41,691 nt of DNA, from NCBI GenBank assembly GCA_017985015.1, contig JAGNYI010000026.1, forward strand, positions 1 to 41,691, given 5' to 3'. Under the pieces are notes generated by a model. The model saw nothing but the letters and a program-made list of their open reading frames with translations, was not told where the DNA came from and made no database searches. Made by a program: the position numbers and the translations under genes. This document shows, one piece after another, positions 9,201 to 18,449 of the stretch. The DNA is from Giesbergeria sp. (lineage in GTDB: Bacteria; Pseudomonadota; Gammaproteobacteria; Burkholderiales; Burkholderiaceae_C). Position 1 is the first letter of the stretch, and each line of letters opens with the position of its first letter.

Positions 9201-10481
9201 TCAGCCGCGCACCTCGCCCTGGCCCAGCACCACCCATTTGAGGGAGGTCAGGCCTTCAATTCCCACCGGGCCTCGGGCGTGGAACTTGTCGGTGCTGATG
9301 CCGATTTCGGCGCCCAGGCCATATTCGAAGCCGTCGGCAAAGCGGGTGCTGGCGTTCACCATCACGCTGGCCGAATCGACTTCGCGCAGAAAGCGCTGCG
9401 CATGCATGTGGTCGCGGGTAAGGATGGCGTCGGTGTGGTGGCTCGAATAGCGATTGATATGGGCAATGGCCTCATCCAGACCATCCACCACCTTGATGCT
9501 GATGATGGGGGCCAGATACTCTTCGGACCAATCCTGCTCGCTTGCCAGCACCAGTTTCGCTCCTGAAATAGGAGCTAACAATGCCATGGATTCTGCGCAG
9601 ACCCGCATTTCAACCCCTTTTTTCGCAAACACCGCGCCGATACGGGGTAAAAATTGCGCTGCCACGCCGCGCGCCACTAGCAGGCTTTCGCTGGCGTTGC
9701 AGGGGCTGTATTTCTGCGTCTTGGCGTTGTCCACCACGCGCAGCGCCATCTCAAGCTCGCAAGGGTCGTCCACGTAGCTGTGGCAGTTGCCGTCCAGGTG
9801 TTTGATGACGGGCACCTTGGCGCCCGCGCTGATGCGCTCGATCAATCCCTTGCCACCGCGCGGGATGATCACGTCCACGTATTGCGGCATGGCAATGAGC
9901 TGGCCCACGGCTTCGCGGTCGGTGGTCTGGACCAATTGCACGGCGTCCGGTGGCAAGCCCGCATCCCGCAGCGCCTGCTGCACCAACAGCGCCAGTGCGC
10001 GATTCGACTCGATGGCCTCAGAGCCGCCGCGCAGGATGGCGGCATTGCCGCTCTTGATGGCCAGGCTCGCTGCCTCAATGGTGACGTTGGGCCGGCTCTC
10101 GTAAATCATGCCAAACACGCCAATCGGCACCCGCATGCGGCCCACGCGGATGCCGCTGGGCTGCTGGTTCATCCCCACAATTTCGCCAATGGTGTCTGGC
10201 ATGGCGGCAAGCTGCTCGCAGCCCTGCGCACAGGTTTCCAGCACCTGGTCGGTCAATTTCAGGCGGTCCACCATGGGCTCCGCCAGGCCAGCGGCGCGGG
10301 CCCGCGCCAGATCGAGCGCATTGGCTTCCTTGAGCTGTGCTGCCTGCGCGCGCAGCTGGCTCGCCAAGCTTCTAAGTGCAACATTTTTGATAGCTGCAGA
10401 CGCAGATGCCATAAGCGCTGAAGCCACTTTTGCCTGCAAACCCAGCGTCTGGACGTATTCGGTGACGTTAAGAGCGTTCAT
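9201..10481 (-). CDS. proA: Glutamate-5-semialdehyde dehydrogenase (gamma-glutamyl phosphate reductase)
   Basis: NADPH-dependent reduction of gamma-glutamyl phosphate in proline synthesis. The start at 10481 gives [20 protein letters not shown] and 426 residues, normal for ProA; a longer frame adds 27 unsupported residues. The cofactor region has [29 protein letters not shown], and the active cysteine is in [12 protein letters not shown]. Residues 19-35 are encoded by a copy of the dispersed repeat. The stretch [24 protein letters not shown] looks a few residues longer than the usual loop and covers a small palindrome. In related genomes proA follows holA directly; here a plus-strand dodecin gene intervenes. 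Confidence 0.95.
   Translation of the reverse strand: MNALNVTEYVQTLGLQAKVASALMASASAAIKNVALRSLASQLRAQAAQLKEANALDLARARAAGLAEPMVDRLKLTDQVLETCAQGCEQLAAMPDTIGEIVGMNQQPSGIRVGRMRVPIGVFGMIYESRPNVTIEAASLAIKSGNAAILRGGSEAIESNRALALLVQQALRDAGLPPDAVQLVQTTDREAVGQLIAMPQYVDVIIPRGGKGLIERISAGAKVPVIKHLDGNCHSYVDDPCELEMALRVVDNAKTQKYSPCNASESLLVARGVAAQFLPRIGAVFAKKGVEMRVCAESMALLAPISGAKLVLASEQDWSEEYLAPIISIKVVDGLDEAIAHINRYSSHHTDAILTRDHMHAQRFLREVDSASVMVNASTRFADGFEYGLGAEIGISTDKFHARGPVGIEGLTSLKWVVLGQGEVRG
9559..9575. repeat. Short palindrome in the proA coding sequence
   Basis: GCTCCT-GAAAT-AGGAGC, 6-bp arms around 5 bases, inside the variable loop of proA that encodes LLAPISGAK. It is AT-richer than its surroundings and may be a second kind of small dispersed palindrome, but only this copy is seen here. 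Confidence 0.3.
10379..10425 (-). repeat. Dispersed palindromic repeat, copy within proA
   Basis: Read on the minus strand, the 34-base core matches the intergenic reference copy (22771-22823) at about 25 of 34 positions without gaps, including AGCGCTTAT and GCAGCT. A few A-rich bases follow. It encodes residues 19-35 of ProA (ASALM...AAIKN) in the same frame as the purK copy. Confidence 0.6.
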
Positions 10482-10612
10482 GGGCGGGATTCTGGCAGAA
10501 GGCCTGGGTCGCAGCCGTCGGCCTTGACTACCCTGATGGGGCGCAGCGTCCGACAAGCCCAACCGCGCACTCTGCCTAGGATGGCTCTTTTGCCACCCAA
10601 CGGAGAGTTTCC

Positions 10613-10822
10613 ATGAGCGTCGCCAAAGTAATTGAAGTCAGTTCCACCAGCAAGACGAGCTTCGAGGATGCCATTGCCCAAGGCATTGCCAATGCCTGCC
10701 AGGATGCGTCCCAAGTACGCGGCGCCTGGATCAAAGAGCAAAAAGTCACGGTGGAAGGCGGCCACATCACCGCCTACCGGGTGAATATGCAGGTCACGTT
10801 CGTCGCCGGCGCAAAGAGCTGA
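10613..10822 (+). CDS. Dodecin family flavin-binding protein
   Basis: A 69-residue protein that fits dodecins, small cytosolic proteins that assemble into hollow dodecamers and store or buffer flavins. The pattern [21 protein letters not shown], then the tryptophan in [11 protein letters not shown] (the residue that stacks on flavin in bacterial dodecins) and [10 protein letters not shown], is diagnostic. A good ribosome-binding site, GGAGAG, ends 5 bases before the ATG. It lies on the plus strand between two minus-strand genes, holA and proA, that are neighbours in related genomes. It ends 8 bp from the converging holA stop. Confidence 0.9.
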   Translation: MSVAKVIEVSSTSKTSFEDAIAQGIANACQDASQVRGAWIKEQKVTVEGGHITAYRVNMQVTFVAGAKS

Positions 10823-10830
10823 CTGCCGAC

Positions 10831-11886
10831 CTATTGAGGCCCTCTGCAGACACGGGTGCATTGCAGCGCGAGCCGGTGCAATGCTTCCCAGGCGTCCTGC
10901 GGCCAATCGGGGACTTTGAGACCCTTCGCGATGCCGTCCACCAGGTGGGCGGATTGCAGTAAACGCCCCGCAGCCGAGGGCGCCAGGTGGCCGAGAACGC
11001 GCTCGTACAGCTTCTCCTTTGCGCCCCAGACACGCGCCTCTCGAAGCGCCATGGGCAAGGGTCGCCCTGCGGCCATCGCATCCGCAACGCGCTTGAGCGC
11101 GCGGATGTCGTCTGACAATGCCCAATGCACCAGCACCGCCGCCGTGCCTTCGGCTTCCAGGCCGTCGAGCATGCGCTGCACGCGCAGCACCTGGCCTGCC
11201 AGAACCGCCTCGCTGAGCTTGAACACGTCGTAGCGCGCCACGTTGAGCACGGCAGACTCGACCTGCTCCAGCGACAGCTCCCCCGCCGGATGCAGCAGCG
11301 CCAGCTTCTGGATTTCCTGGTGCGCCGCGAGCAGGTTGCCTTCCACCCGGTCGGCAAAAAACTGCAGCGTGCGTTGGCCCGCCTCGCCCTGCGCCACCCG
11401 CTGATGCTGCAGGGCCAGGCGCTGTGCAATCCACTGCGGCAGCGCCGGGCGCTCGACCGCATCTATCTGCACCGCCACGCCGACAGCCGCCAGCGCGCCA
11501 AACCACGCCCCTGAGCGCGTCGCCTTGTCGAGCCTGGGCATCAAGACAAGGGCCAAAGTGCTCGATCCCGGCTCCGCCGCTGCGGCCAGTTGCTGCAAGG
11601 CCAAACTGCCCTCCTTGCCCGGCTTGCCCGAGGGAACGCGCAATTCCACCGTCTGGCGGTCGGCAAACAGGCTCAGGCTGCCGCCGGCGGCAAGCACGGC
11701 GCTCCAGTCAAAGCGCGCGCCGCTCGCGACAAACACTGTGCGTTCCGTATGGCCGGCAGCGCGTGCGGCAGTACGCACCGCATCGGCCGCCTCCTCGATC
11801 AGCAAGGCTTCGTCGCCATGCAGCAGGTACAGCGGCGCCAAGCCGCGCTGCAGTTGTGCGGAAAGCTGGGCCAGGGCAATTTGCAT
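10831..11886 (-). CDS. holA: DNA polymerase III delta subunit
   Basis: Clamp-loader subunit that opens the sliding clamp in chromosomal replication. The start at 11886 gives MQIALAQLSAQLQRGLAPLYLLHGDEALL, which aligns with HolA N-termini; 114 further in-frame codons upstream look non-coding. The product has 351 residues, close to the usual 340-350. PLYLLHGDEALLIEEA (about residues 17-32) is the remnant nucleotide-binding start, and EGNLLAAHQEIQKLALL is the conserved middle helix region. In most betaproteobacteria holA follows lptE; here the plus-strand arginase gene separates them, so holA needs its own promoter. Confidence 0.93.
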   Translation of the reverse strand: MQIALAQLSAQLQRGLAPLYLLHGDEALLIEEAADAVRTAARAAGHTERTVFVASGARFDWSAVLAAGGSLSLFADRQTVELRVPSGKPGKEGSLALQQLAAAAEPGSSTLALVLMPRLDKATRSGAWFGALAAVGVAVQIDAVERPALPQWIAQRLALQHQRVAQGEAGQRTLQFFADRVEGNLLAAHQEIQKLALLHPAGELSLEQVESAVLNVARYDVFKLSEAVLAGQVLRVQRMLDGLEAEGTAAVLVHWALSDDIRALKRVADAMAAGRPLPMALREARVWGAKEKLYERVLGHLAPSAAGRLLQSAHLVDGIAKGLKVPDWPQDAWEALHRLALQCTRVCRGPQ

Positions 11887-12050
11887 CGCGGCAAGTCTAG
11901 GGCAAGGCGCGATCGCCCCCTTGCTCTGCGGCAATTCGCCAACAAGGTCTGCCCAATCGCCAACTTGGCGTCGGGAAGCTTCAAAAAACGTGCTCCCCGC
12001 TGCTGGCGCTCCTGCGCACAATGGCGGTCTTCGCTCACGATGCATCCGCC
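11887..12050. promoter_or_regulatory. Divergent holA/arginase intergenic region
   Basis: 164 bp between divergent starts, expected to hold promoters for both genes. The only structure seen is a weak inverted repeat, GCAAGG (11902-11907) with CCTTGC (11919-11924). No convincing -35/-10 pair was identified. Confidence 0.3.
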
Positions 12051-13001
12051 ATGACCCTGAACAATTCCACCCAGACCTTGGCGCTGATTGGCGCTCCGAC
12101 CGACATTGGCGCCGGCGCGCGCGGCGCTTCCATGGGCCCCGAAGCGCTGCGCGTGGCCGGGCTACAGGCAGCACTGGAGAGCCATGGGCTGGACGTGATC
12201 GACCGCGGCAACCTGCTCGGGCCGGCAAATCCCTGGCAGCCGCCCAGCGGGGGCTATCGCCATTTGCCCGAAGTCGTTGCCTGGAACCAGCAGGTATTTG
12301 GCGCCGTTCTTGCCGAGCTGGAGGCAGGGCATCTGCCCGTACTGCTCGGCGGCGACCATTGCCTGGGCTTGGGCAGCATCGCAGCAGTGGCCCGCCATTG
12401 CCACAACACGGGCAAAACGCTGCGCGTGCTCTGGCTCGACGCCCATGCCGACTTCAATACCAGTGGCCTCACCCCCAGCGGCAACCTGCACGGCATGCCC
12501 GTTGCCTGCCTGTTCGGATTGGGGCCGGAACCCTTGACCGCACTGGCACGTCTGCCGGATGGTCGCAATGCTCTGGCTCCGGCGCAAATTCGCCAGATCG
12601 GGATCCGCAGCGTGGATGCGGGCGAGAAGCAACTGGTGCGCGAGCAAGGCCTGGAGGTGTACGACATGCGCTTCATTGACGAAGTCGGCATGCGGGAAAC
12701 CATGCAACGCGCCCTGGCCGGCATGGACGATGCCACCCATCTGCACGTGAGCTTTGACGTGGACTTTCTGGACCCCGAACTCGCTCCGGGCGTGGACACC
12801 ACGGTGCCCGGCGGCCCCACCTACCGGGAGGCACAACTGTGCATGGAGATGATTGCCGACAGCGGCCGCCTGGCCTCGCTCGACATCGTTGAGCTGAACC
12901 CCGCGCTGGACGTGCGCAACAAGACGGCGCGGCTGGCGGTGGACCTGGTGGAATCGCTGTTTGGCAAAAGCACGCTGATGCGCGAGCGGCCGGCGCGCTG
13001 A
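12051..13001 (+). CDS. rocF: Arginase
   Basis: Hydrolyses arginine to ornithine and urea with a two-manganese centre. With the start at 12051 the product has 316 residues. Metal ligands are visible: H103 in GGDHCLGLG, the DAHADFN block (D130, H132, D134) and SFDVDFLDP (D236, D238). An alternative start at 12021 would add MAVFAHDASA; neither has a strong ribosome-binding site, so the start is uncertain. Agmatinase and related ureohydrolases share these ligands, but the length and the N-terminal IGAPTDIGAGARGASMGP fit arginase best. It lies between lptE and holA on the opposite strand, ending 12 bp from the lptE stop. Confidence 0.93.
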   Translation: MTLNNSTQTLALIGAPTDIGAGARGASMGPEALRVAGLQAALESHGLDVIDRGNLLGPANPWQPPSGGYRHLPEVVAWNQQVFGAVLAELEAGHLPVLLGGDHCLGLGSIAAVARHCHNTGKTLRVLWLDAHADFNTSGLTPSGNLHGMPVACLFGLGPEPLTALARLPDGRNALAPAQIRQIGIRSVDAGEKQLVREQGLEVYDMRFIDEVGMRETMQRALAGMDDATHLHVSFDVDFLDPELAPGVDTTVPGGPTYREAQLCMEMIADSGRLASLDIVELNPALDVRNKTARLAVDLVESLFGKSTLMRERPAR

Positions 13002-13013
13002 AAACGCGCTGAT

Positions 13014-13511
13014 TCAGGATTTGACTGCAGCCAGCCGGCGCAGCAGTTGCTGCACCAGGTCGCTGCGCATGTTGCGGTACAGCAGCGCCTCTTCGGCTTC
13101 CTTGGCCAGAGCGATGGTTTCGTTGTAGCTGATTTCGCGCTGCTGCAGGATTTCGGTGGGCGCGATCAGCTCGGTGCCAGCCTGGTTGCGCAGACGGAAG
13201 CGAATACGCAGACGCAATTCGAGCTCGCGCGCCTGGCCCGACGCGTTGAAGCCGACCACCGAGCGTTCCTGCTTCTCGGAAAGCAACTCGAACACCGCCT
13301 CGGCCTGGGGCAGCGACGCGGGATCTGCCAGCACCTGCAGCGCGCCACCCACAGCCTCCAGCGTGCGGCGCAGCTCCAGCGCCAGCAGCGAGTCGGCGGG
13401 CGCTGCGATGTACAGCGAGCGAAAGGCAAACTGCGGCACACCGCGCAGGCGAAACCCGCAGGCGGCCAGCAGCGCGGCGGGCGTGAGGGTTAACAGGGTG
13501 CGTCTTTGCAT
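13014..13511 (-). CDS. lptE: LPS-assembly lipoprotein LptE
   Basis: Outer-membrane lipoprotein that plugs LptD and helps insert lipopolysaccharide. The start at 13511 gives MQRRTLLTLTPAALLAACGF, a short signal peptide with lipobox LAAC, so cysteine 17 is lipidated. The rest (GFRLRGVPQFAFRSLYIAAP, then EISYNETIALAKEAEEALLYRNMRSDLVQQLLRRL) is the usual LptE pattern. The product has 165 residues, as expected. It lies downstream of leuS, the conserved order, but the spacer is unusually long at 158 bp. Confidence 0.93.
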   Translation of the reverse strand: MQRRTLLTLTPAALLAACGFRLRGVPQFAFRSLYIAAPADSLLALELRRTLEAVGGALQVLADPASLPQAEAVFELLSEKQERSVVGFNASGQARELELRLRIRFRLRNQAGTELIAPTEILQQREISYNETIALAKEAEEALLYRNMRSDLVQQLLRRLAAVKS

Positions 13512-13669
13512 ATCAGCTATCCATAGCGCTGCGCGTCGCCAGCCGCGCATGAAACTGGCGCGGCCCAAACCAGTGCCGCCGTGCAACTGGCTTTGCCGGG
13601 CCACTGGCGGCATCTCCCTCCCGAAGGAGAGGGGGAAGGCGCCGAAGGCGACTCAGGGGGTGATTCACG
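13512..13669. other. Non-coding spacer between leuS and lptE
   Basis: 158 bp. It contains a short inverted repeat, TCTCC (13613-13617) with GGAGA (13626-13630), in a purine/pyrimidine-rich patch running into GGCGCCGAAGGCG. This resembles intergenic hairpins common in proteobacteria. There is no T-tract, so a terminator call is not supported. An lptE promoter could lie here. Confidence 0.3.
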
Positions 13670-16381
13670 TCAGACCACCACGTTGACCAGGCGGCCCGGC
13701 ACCACCACCACCCGCTTGGGATGAGCGCCGCCGGAATGCGCGGCAAAGGCGTCGCTTGCCAGCGCCAGGCGCTCGATCTCGGCTTTGTCGGCCTTTGCCG
13801 GCACACGCACGCTGCCGCGCAGCTTGCCGTTGACCTGCAGCACCAGTTCCACCTCGTCCTGCACCAATGCTGCCGGATCGACCTGCGGCCAGGGTGCGTC
13901 GAGCAGATCACGCAACACGCCGGCATAGCCGAGCTGGCTCCAGAGGCCATGGGCGATGTGCGGCGTGGCCGGGTAGAGGCAGCGCAGCAGAATGCCAAAG
14001 CCTTCCACCAGCGCCACCTGACCGCCAGCGGAGTCACTCGCCTTAAAGTCTTCCAGCGCGTTGATCATCTTCATGGCGCCGGAGACCACGGTGTTGTACT
14101 GCATGCGCTGGTAGTCGTAGTCCACCTGCTTGAGCACGGTGTGGATCTCGCGCCGCAGTGCCTGGGCCTCTTCACCAAATTTAATGTCTTTTAGGCCGCT
14201 AGCGCTTGTTGCTATTGCATTAGCAGCTTCCATATTCATAGCAGACAGCCTCATGCCGAAATTCCACACCCGGCGCAGGAACCGGTAGCTGCCTTCGACG
14301 GCCGCGTCGTTCCATTCCAGCGTGGCCTCGGGCGGTGCCGTGAACATGGTGTAGAGGCGTGCGGTATCGGCGCCATACTTCTCGATCAGGTCTTGCGGAT
14401 CAACGCCGTTGCGCTCGGACTTGCCCATTTTTCCGATACCACCGTACTCCAGTGCGGTGCCGGCCGGATAAGCGCCATCGCTGCGCGCAAGCGTGCCGCC
14501 GACAATGTGTCCCTGCGCATCGAGAACAGGCGATACGCTCTCGGGCGGGAAATAGTTTTTGCCACCCTTTTCGCCGCGGCAGAAATAGATGTGGTTGAGC
14601 ACCATGCCTTGCGTCAGCAACTTGGTGAAAGGCTCGTCGATCTGCACCAATCCCAGGTCACGCATGACCTTGGTCCAGAAGCGCGCATAGAGCAAATGCA
14701 AGATGGCATGCTCGACACCGCCAATGTACTGATCCATGCCGCTACCGCCGCTCGGCACTTGGGCATCGCGCATCCAGTAGCGGGTGCCCTCCGCCACCAT
14801 GGCGTCGCTGCTGTGCGGGTCGCAATAGCGCATGAAGTACCACGAACTGTCCACAAAGGTGTCCATGGTGTCGGTCTCACGCCGCGCCGCCTTGCCGCAG
14901 ACCGGGCAGGTCACGCCGGCATGGAACCCCTCATGCTTGTGCAGCGGGTTGCCCGAGCCGTCGGGGATGCAGTCGCGCGGCAGCACCACCGGCAAGTCTT
15001 GCTCGGGCACCGGCACGGCGCCGTGCTCGTCGCAATGGATGATGGGAATCGGCGTGCCCCAGTAGCGCTGGCGCGAGATGCCCCAGTCGCGCAGACGCCA
15101 GGTGGTCTTCTTCTCGCCCAGGCCTTTTTGCGCCAGCGCGTGGGCCACGGCATCGACCGCATCTTTGTAGGCCAAGCCGCTGAAGCTGTCGGAATTGACC
15201 GTGACGCCGCGCGCCTTGTCGCCGTACCAGTCGTGCCACTGGTGGAAGTCGAAGTGTTCACCATCGACCAGCACCACCTGCTTGATGGCTATGCCGTACT
15301 TCAGGGCGAAGGCAAAGTCGCGCTCGTCGTGCGCTGGCACGCCCATCACCGCGCCGTCGCCATAGCCGATCAGCACGTAGTTGCCGACCCAGACCTCAAT
15401 CGGCTCGCCGGTGAGTGGGTGCGTGACCGAGAGGCCGGTGGGCAAGCCCTTTTTCTCCTGCACCGCGAGCTCGGCTTCGGTTGTTCCGCCGCTTTTGCAT
15501 TCTTCAATGAAGGCTGCAAGCTTGGGGTTTTTCTTGGCTGCGTGAGTGGCCAGCGGGTGCTCGGGCGCCACCGCGCAGAAGGTGACGCCCATGATGGTGT
15601 CGGCGCGCGTGGTGAAGACGTACATGCGCCCGTCCCCAATGAGCGCCCCGTCGTCGCCGCGGATGCCGTGCGGGAAGGCAAAACGCACGCCCTCGCTCTT
15701 GCCAATCCAGTTCTCCTGCATCAGCTTGACGCGGCTCGGCCAACCGGGGAGCTTGTCGCCGGTCACGTAATCGAGCAACTCCTCGGCGTAATCGGTGATC
15801 TTGAGGTAGTAGCCGGGAATCTCGCGCTTTTCCACCACCGCGCCCGTGCGCCAGCCCTTGCCGTCAATCACCTGCTCGTTGGCCAGCACAGTCTGGTCCA
15901 CCGGGTCCCAGTTCACTGTCTGGGTTTTGCGGTAAGCCACGCCCTTTTCCAGCATCTTGAGGAAGAGCCACTGGTTCCACTTGTAGTACGTGGGGTCGCA
16001 GGTAGCGACCTCACGGCTCCAATCGATGGCCAGGCCCATGGCCTGCAGCTGGCCCCGCATGTAGTCAATGTTGTCCTGCGTCCACTGCGCGGGCGGCACA
16101 CCGTTTTTCAGCGCGGCATTTTCCGCCGGCAGGCCGAAAGCATCCCAACCCATGGGCATGAGCACGTTGTAGCCGTTCATGCGCAGGTAGCGCGTGAGCA
16201 TGTCGTTGATGGTGTAGTTGCGCACATGGCCCATGTGCAGCTTGCCGCTGGGGTAGGGCAGCATCGAGCAGGCGTAGAACTTCTTCTTGCTCGCGTCTTC
16301 GATCACGCGGTAGGCGTCGTTCGCGCTCCAGTGCGCCTGCGCGGCGCGCTCGACGTCGGAGGGTTGGTATTTGGTGTCCAT
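13670..16381 (-). CDS. leuS: Leucyl-tRNA synthetase
   Basis: Charges tRNA-Leu. The start at 16381 gives [18 protein letters not shown] and 903 residues; a longer frame adds 40 unsupported residues. Class I signatures are HMGH at 49-52 (the HIGH motif) and KMGKS at 651-655, in place of the usual KMSKS. The editing domain in the middle contains [20 protein letters not shown]. Residues about 713-730, at the junction between the catalytic core and the anticodon-binding domain, are encoded by a low-GC copy of the dispersed repeat ([18 protein letters not shown]), where most LeuS proteins look shorter. It follows exbD with an 85-bp gap. Confidence 0.97.
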   Translation of the reverse strand: MDTKYQPSDVERAAQAHWSANDAYRVIEDASKKKFYACSMLPYPSGKLHMGHVRNYTINDMLTRYLRMNGYNVLMPMGWDAFGLPAENAALKNGVPPAQWTQDNIDYMRGQLQAMGLAIDWSREVATCDPTYYKWNQWLFLKMLEKGVAYRKTQTVNWDPVDQTVLANEQVIDGKGWRTGAVVEKREIPGYYLKITDYAEELLDYVTGDKLPGWPSRVKLMQENWIGKSEGVRFAFPHGIRGDDGALIGDGRMYVFTTRADTIMGVTFCAVAPEHPLATHAAKKNPKLAAFIEECKSGGTTEAELAVQEKKGLPTGLSVTHPLTGEPIEVWVGNYVLIGYGDGAVMGVPAHDERDFAFALKYGIAIKQVVLVDGEHFDFHQWHDWYGDKARGVTVNSDSFSGLAYKDAVDAVAHALAQKGLGEKKTTWRLRDWGISRQRYWGTPIPIIHCDEHGAVPVPEQDLPVVLPRDCIPDGSGNPLHKHEGFHAGVTCPVCGKAARRETDTMDTFVDSSWYFMRYCDPHSSDAMVAEGTRYWMRDAQVPSGGSGMDQYIGGVEHAILHLLYARFWTKVMRDLGLVQIDEPFTKLLTQGMVLNHIYFCRGEKGGKNYFPPESVSPVLDAQGHIVGGTLARSDGAYPAGTALEYGGIGKMGKSERNGVDPQDLIEKYGADTARLYTMFTAPPEATLEWNDAAVEGSYRFLRRVWNFGMRLSAMNMEAANAIATSASGLKDIKFGEEAQALRREIHTVLKQVDYDYQRMQYNTVVSGAMKMINALEDFKASDSAGGQVALVEGFGILLRCLYPATPHIAHGLWSQLGYAGVLRDLLDAPWPQVDPAALVQDEVELVLQVNGKLRGSVRVPAKADKAEIERLALASDAFAAHSGGAHPKRVVVVPGRLVNVVV
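14193..14244 (+). repeat. Dispersed palindromic repeat, copy within leuS
   Basis: CTAGCGCTT (14199-14207) and TAGCAGCT (14221-14228) are separated by 13 bases, the same spacing as in the reference copy. ATAGC follows at the same downstream distance. It is markedly AT-richer than the surrounding leuS sequence. leuS reads it in antisense orientation, in the same frame as the internal mtnN copy. Confidence 0.6.
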
Positions 16382-16466
16382 GGAGGCCCGAAAATGGTGT
16401 GGTGCAGCCGCAAACCGCTGCGCTGCAAGGATTTTAGGCGCTGCATGCGCCAGGAGCAGCAGAAGC

Positions 16467-16898
16467 TCAGCGCGCGGGGATCGAAGGCGCGGTCTCGGCA
16501 ACGAAAGCGATGCGCGTGAGCCCGGCTGCGTGCGCCAGCCCCATCAGGGCCACCACGCGCCCATAAGGCACGGCAGCATCGGCACGCAACTGAATTTCGG
16601 CCTCCGGCTGCGTGGCCGCTACTTCGGCCAGGCGCTCACTCAGCGCCGCGTCGCTCAGCTGCGCGCCATCCAGGCGCAATTGTCCTGAGCGGTCCAGCTC
16701 CAGGAGCAGCGCCGCGGCACTGGCGGCAGGCACGACAGCCTGAGCACGGGGCAAATCCAGGCGCAAGGAGCCTGCCAGGAGCGGGGCAGTCAGAATGAAG
16801 ATCACCACCAGCACCAGCATCACGTCGACCAGCGGCGTGACGTTGATATCGCTCATGGGGCGCGCTGGGGTGCTGCGCGCGAGTCGCCCGAATGCCAT
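16467..16898 (-). CDS. exbD: Biopolymer transport protein ExbD/TolR
   Basis: A 143-residue inner-membrane protein of the ExbD/TolR family, which with ExbB uses the proton gradient to energise outer-membrane processes. A short cytoplasmic N-terminus ([20 protein letters not shown], starting at residue 15) leads into one membrane helix with the conserved aspartate in [11 protein letters not shown] periplasmic domain follows. It lies 2 bp after exbB. Gene order does not decide between ExbD and TolR; no tonB, tolA or tolB is present in the window. Confidence 0.92.
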   Translation of the reverse strand: MAFGRLARSTPARPMSDINVTPLVDVMLVLVVIFILTAPLLAGSLRLDLPRAQAVVPAASAAALLLELDRSGQLRLDGAQLSDAALSERLAEVAATQPEAEIQLRADAAVPYGRVVALMGLAHAAGLTRIAFVAETAPSIPAR

Positions 16899-16900
16899 GC

Positions 16901-17566
16901 TCAGGCCTCGGGCGCGCTGGCGCAGAGTTCACGCAAATCGTGCGCAAAACCTTCTAGATCGGCCTCCAGCCGCGCGACGGTGCGGCCCAGCACGTTGTAG
17001 CCCAGCACGGCGGGAATGGCAACCGCGAGCCCCGCAGCGGTCATGATCAAGGCCTCGCCCACCGGGCCGGCCAGGCGCTCGACGCTGATCTGACCCGCTC
17101 CGGCCATCGCAGCGAGCGCGTGGTAGATGCCCCAGACGGTACCGAGCAATCCGACAAAGGGCGCCGTGGCGCCCACGGTTGCCAGCACCACCTGGCCATA
17201 TTGCAGGCGCGCCGTGCCGGCGCTCAGCGCGCCGCGCAGCAGGCGCGTGGCATGCGCCAGCGCAGGTTCCTGCAACGCGGAGCCCCCCGCGCGTACCTCA
17301 AGGCGTGCCCGTGCCATGTCTGCCGCCGCGACCAAAGGCAGCGCCAGCGATTCGCGGTCAAAGGCCGCCACCGCCGCATGGGCCTGCGGCCAGTCGGATG
17401 CCTGCCAAAAGGCGGCGAGGCTGCGGGCAAGGTCGGCGCTTGCCCGACTCAGCAGGCGCGTCTTCCACAGCATGATCACCCAGCTTGCCACGGACATGAG
17501 CAGCAACACCAGCGCGGCCGTCTGGGTCACTGCGTCGCCGCTGCGCCACCAATGCACGAAGCTCAT
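16901..17566 (-). CDS. exbB: MotA/TolQ/ExbB proton channel protein
   Basis: A 221-residue membrane protein with three helices: one near the N-terminus ([18 protein letters not shown]) and two in the C-terminal half ([27 protein letters not shown] and [22 protein letters not shown]). The second carries the signature [16 protein letters not shown]. It forms the proton channel with the adjacent ExbD. It starts 6 bp after the dapB stop, so dapB-exbB-exbD is probably one transcript, an order seen across Burkholderiales. Confidence 0.92.
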   Translation of the reverse strand: MSFVHWWRSGDAVTQTAALVLLLMSVASWVIMLWKTRLLSRASADLARSLAAFWQASDWPQAHAAVAAFDRESLALPLVAAADMARARLEVRAGGSALQEPALAHATRLLRGALSAGTARLQYGQVVLATVGATAPFVGLLGTVWGIYHALAAMAGAGQISVERLAGPVGEALIMTAAGLAVAIPAVLGYNVLGRTVARLEADLEGFAHDLRELCASAPEA

Positions 17567-17572
17567 GAAAAC

Positions 17573-18406
17573 TCAGCGCAGTCCGAGCACGTCGAACATG
17601 TCGAACAAGCCCACCGTGCGCCCGCGCAAAAAGCGCACTGCGCGCAGACTGCCCTGGGCGTAGGTGGTGCGACTGGCCGATCTGTGGGTAATCTCGATGC
17701 GCTCGCCGGTGCCCGCAAACAGCACCGTGTGGTCTCCCACAATGTCGCCGCCGCGGATGGTGGCAAAACCGATGGACGAGGGATCGCGCTCGCCCGTGAC
17801 ACCTTCTCGCGCATACACGGCGCAGTCTTTCAGGTCGCGCCCCAGCGCGTTGGCCAGCACCTCGCCCATTTTCAGTGCCGTGCCCGATGGGGCATCGATC
17901 TTGTGGCGGTGGTGCGCCTCAATCACCTCGATGTCGTAGCCGGTGGACAGCGCGCGCGCCGCCATGTCCAGCAGCTTGAGCGTGACGTTGACGCCCACGC
18001 TCATGTTGGGCGCCATCACGATGGCGATGTGCTCGGCATGCCCGGCGATTTCCGCCTTCTGCGCGTCGGAAAACCCGGTGGTGCCCACCACAGCCTGCAC
18101 GCCGTGGCGCACGCAGGCCGTGAGGTGGGCCAGCGTGCCCTCCGGGCGGGTGAAGTCGATGAGCACATCGGCAGTGGCCAGCCCGCAGTCGAGGTCTGCG
18201 GTGATGGGCACGCCACTGGCGTAGCCCAGAAACGCAGTGGCGTCGGATCCGATGCCAGGGCTCGCCGGCACATCAAGGGCGCCGGCCAGAACACAGTCGT
18301 CGCTTTCGCGGATGGCTTCGATCAGCATGCGTCCCATGCGGCCGCTGGCGCCGGCCACCGCAATGCGGATCGGAACGGGAGAGGAGTGGGGCACAGGGTT
18401 CGCCAT
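17573..18406 (-). CDS. dapB: 4-hydroxy-tetrahydrodipicolinate reductase
   Basis: NAD(P)H-dependent step in lysine and diaminopimelate synthesis, needed for peptidoglycan. In the 277-residue product the dinucleotide-binding loop is GASGRMG at residues 19-25. The active region [20 protein letters not shown] contains the catalytic histidine pair and the lysine, and [13 protein letters not shown] is the typical preceding strand-helix. The C-terminus [19 protein letters not shown] is standard. It follows bamE with a 43-bp gap. Confidence 0.97.
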   Translation of the reverse strand: MANPVPHSSPVPIRIAVAGASGRMGRMLIEAIRESDDCVLAGALDVPASPGIGSDATAFLGYASGVPITADLDCGLATADVLIDFTRPEGTLAHLTACVRHGVQAVVGTTGFSDAQKAEIAGHAEHIAIVMAPNMSVGVNVTLKLLDMAARALSTGYDIEVIEAHHRHKIDAPSGTALKMGEVLANALGRDLKDCAVYAREGVTGERDPSSIGFATIRGGDIVGDHTVLFAGTGERIEITHRSASRTTYAQGSLRAVRFLRGRTVGLFDMFDVLGLR

Positions 18407-18449
18407 CGGTCATCCAAATTAGAAAGATTCGACGCGGCGCGCGCAGCGC

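Noticed and set aside
13509-13533. AGCTAT and AGCGCT near the lptE start as another repeat copy
   Set aside because: The two motifs are in the wrong order and spacing compared with the other copies; likely chance.
14393-16519. A 708-codon plus-strand open frame opposite leuS
   Set aside because: It mirrors leuS over its whole length, its translation is histidine/arginine/alanine-rich without recognisable domains, and leuS is unmistakable. A GC-rich antisense shadow.
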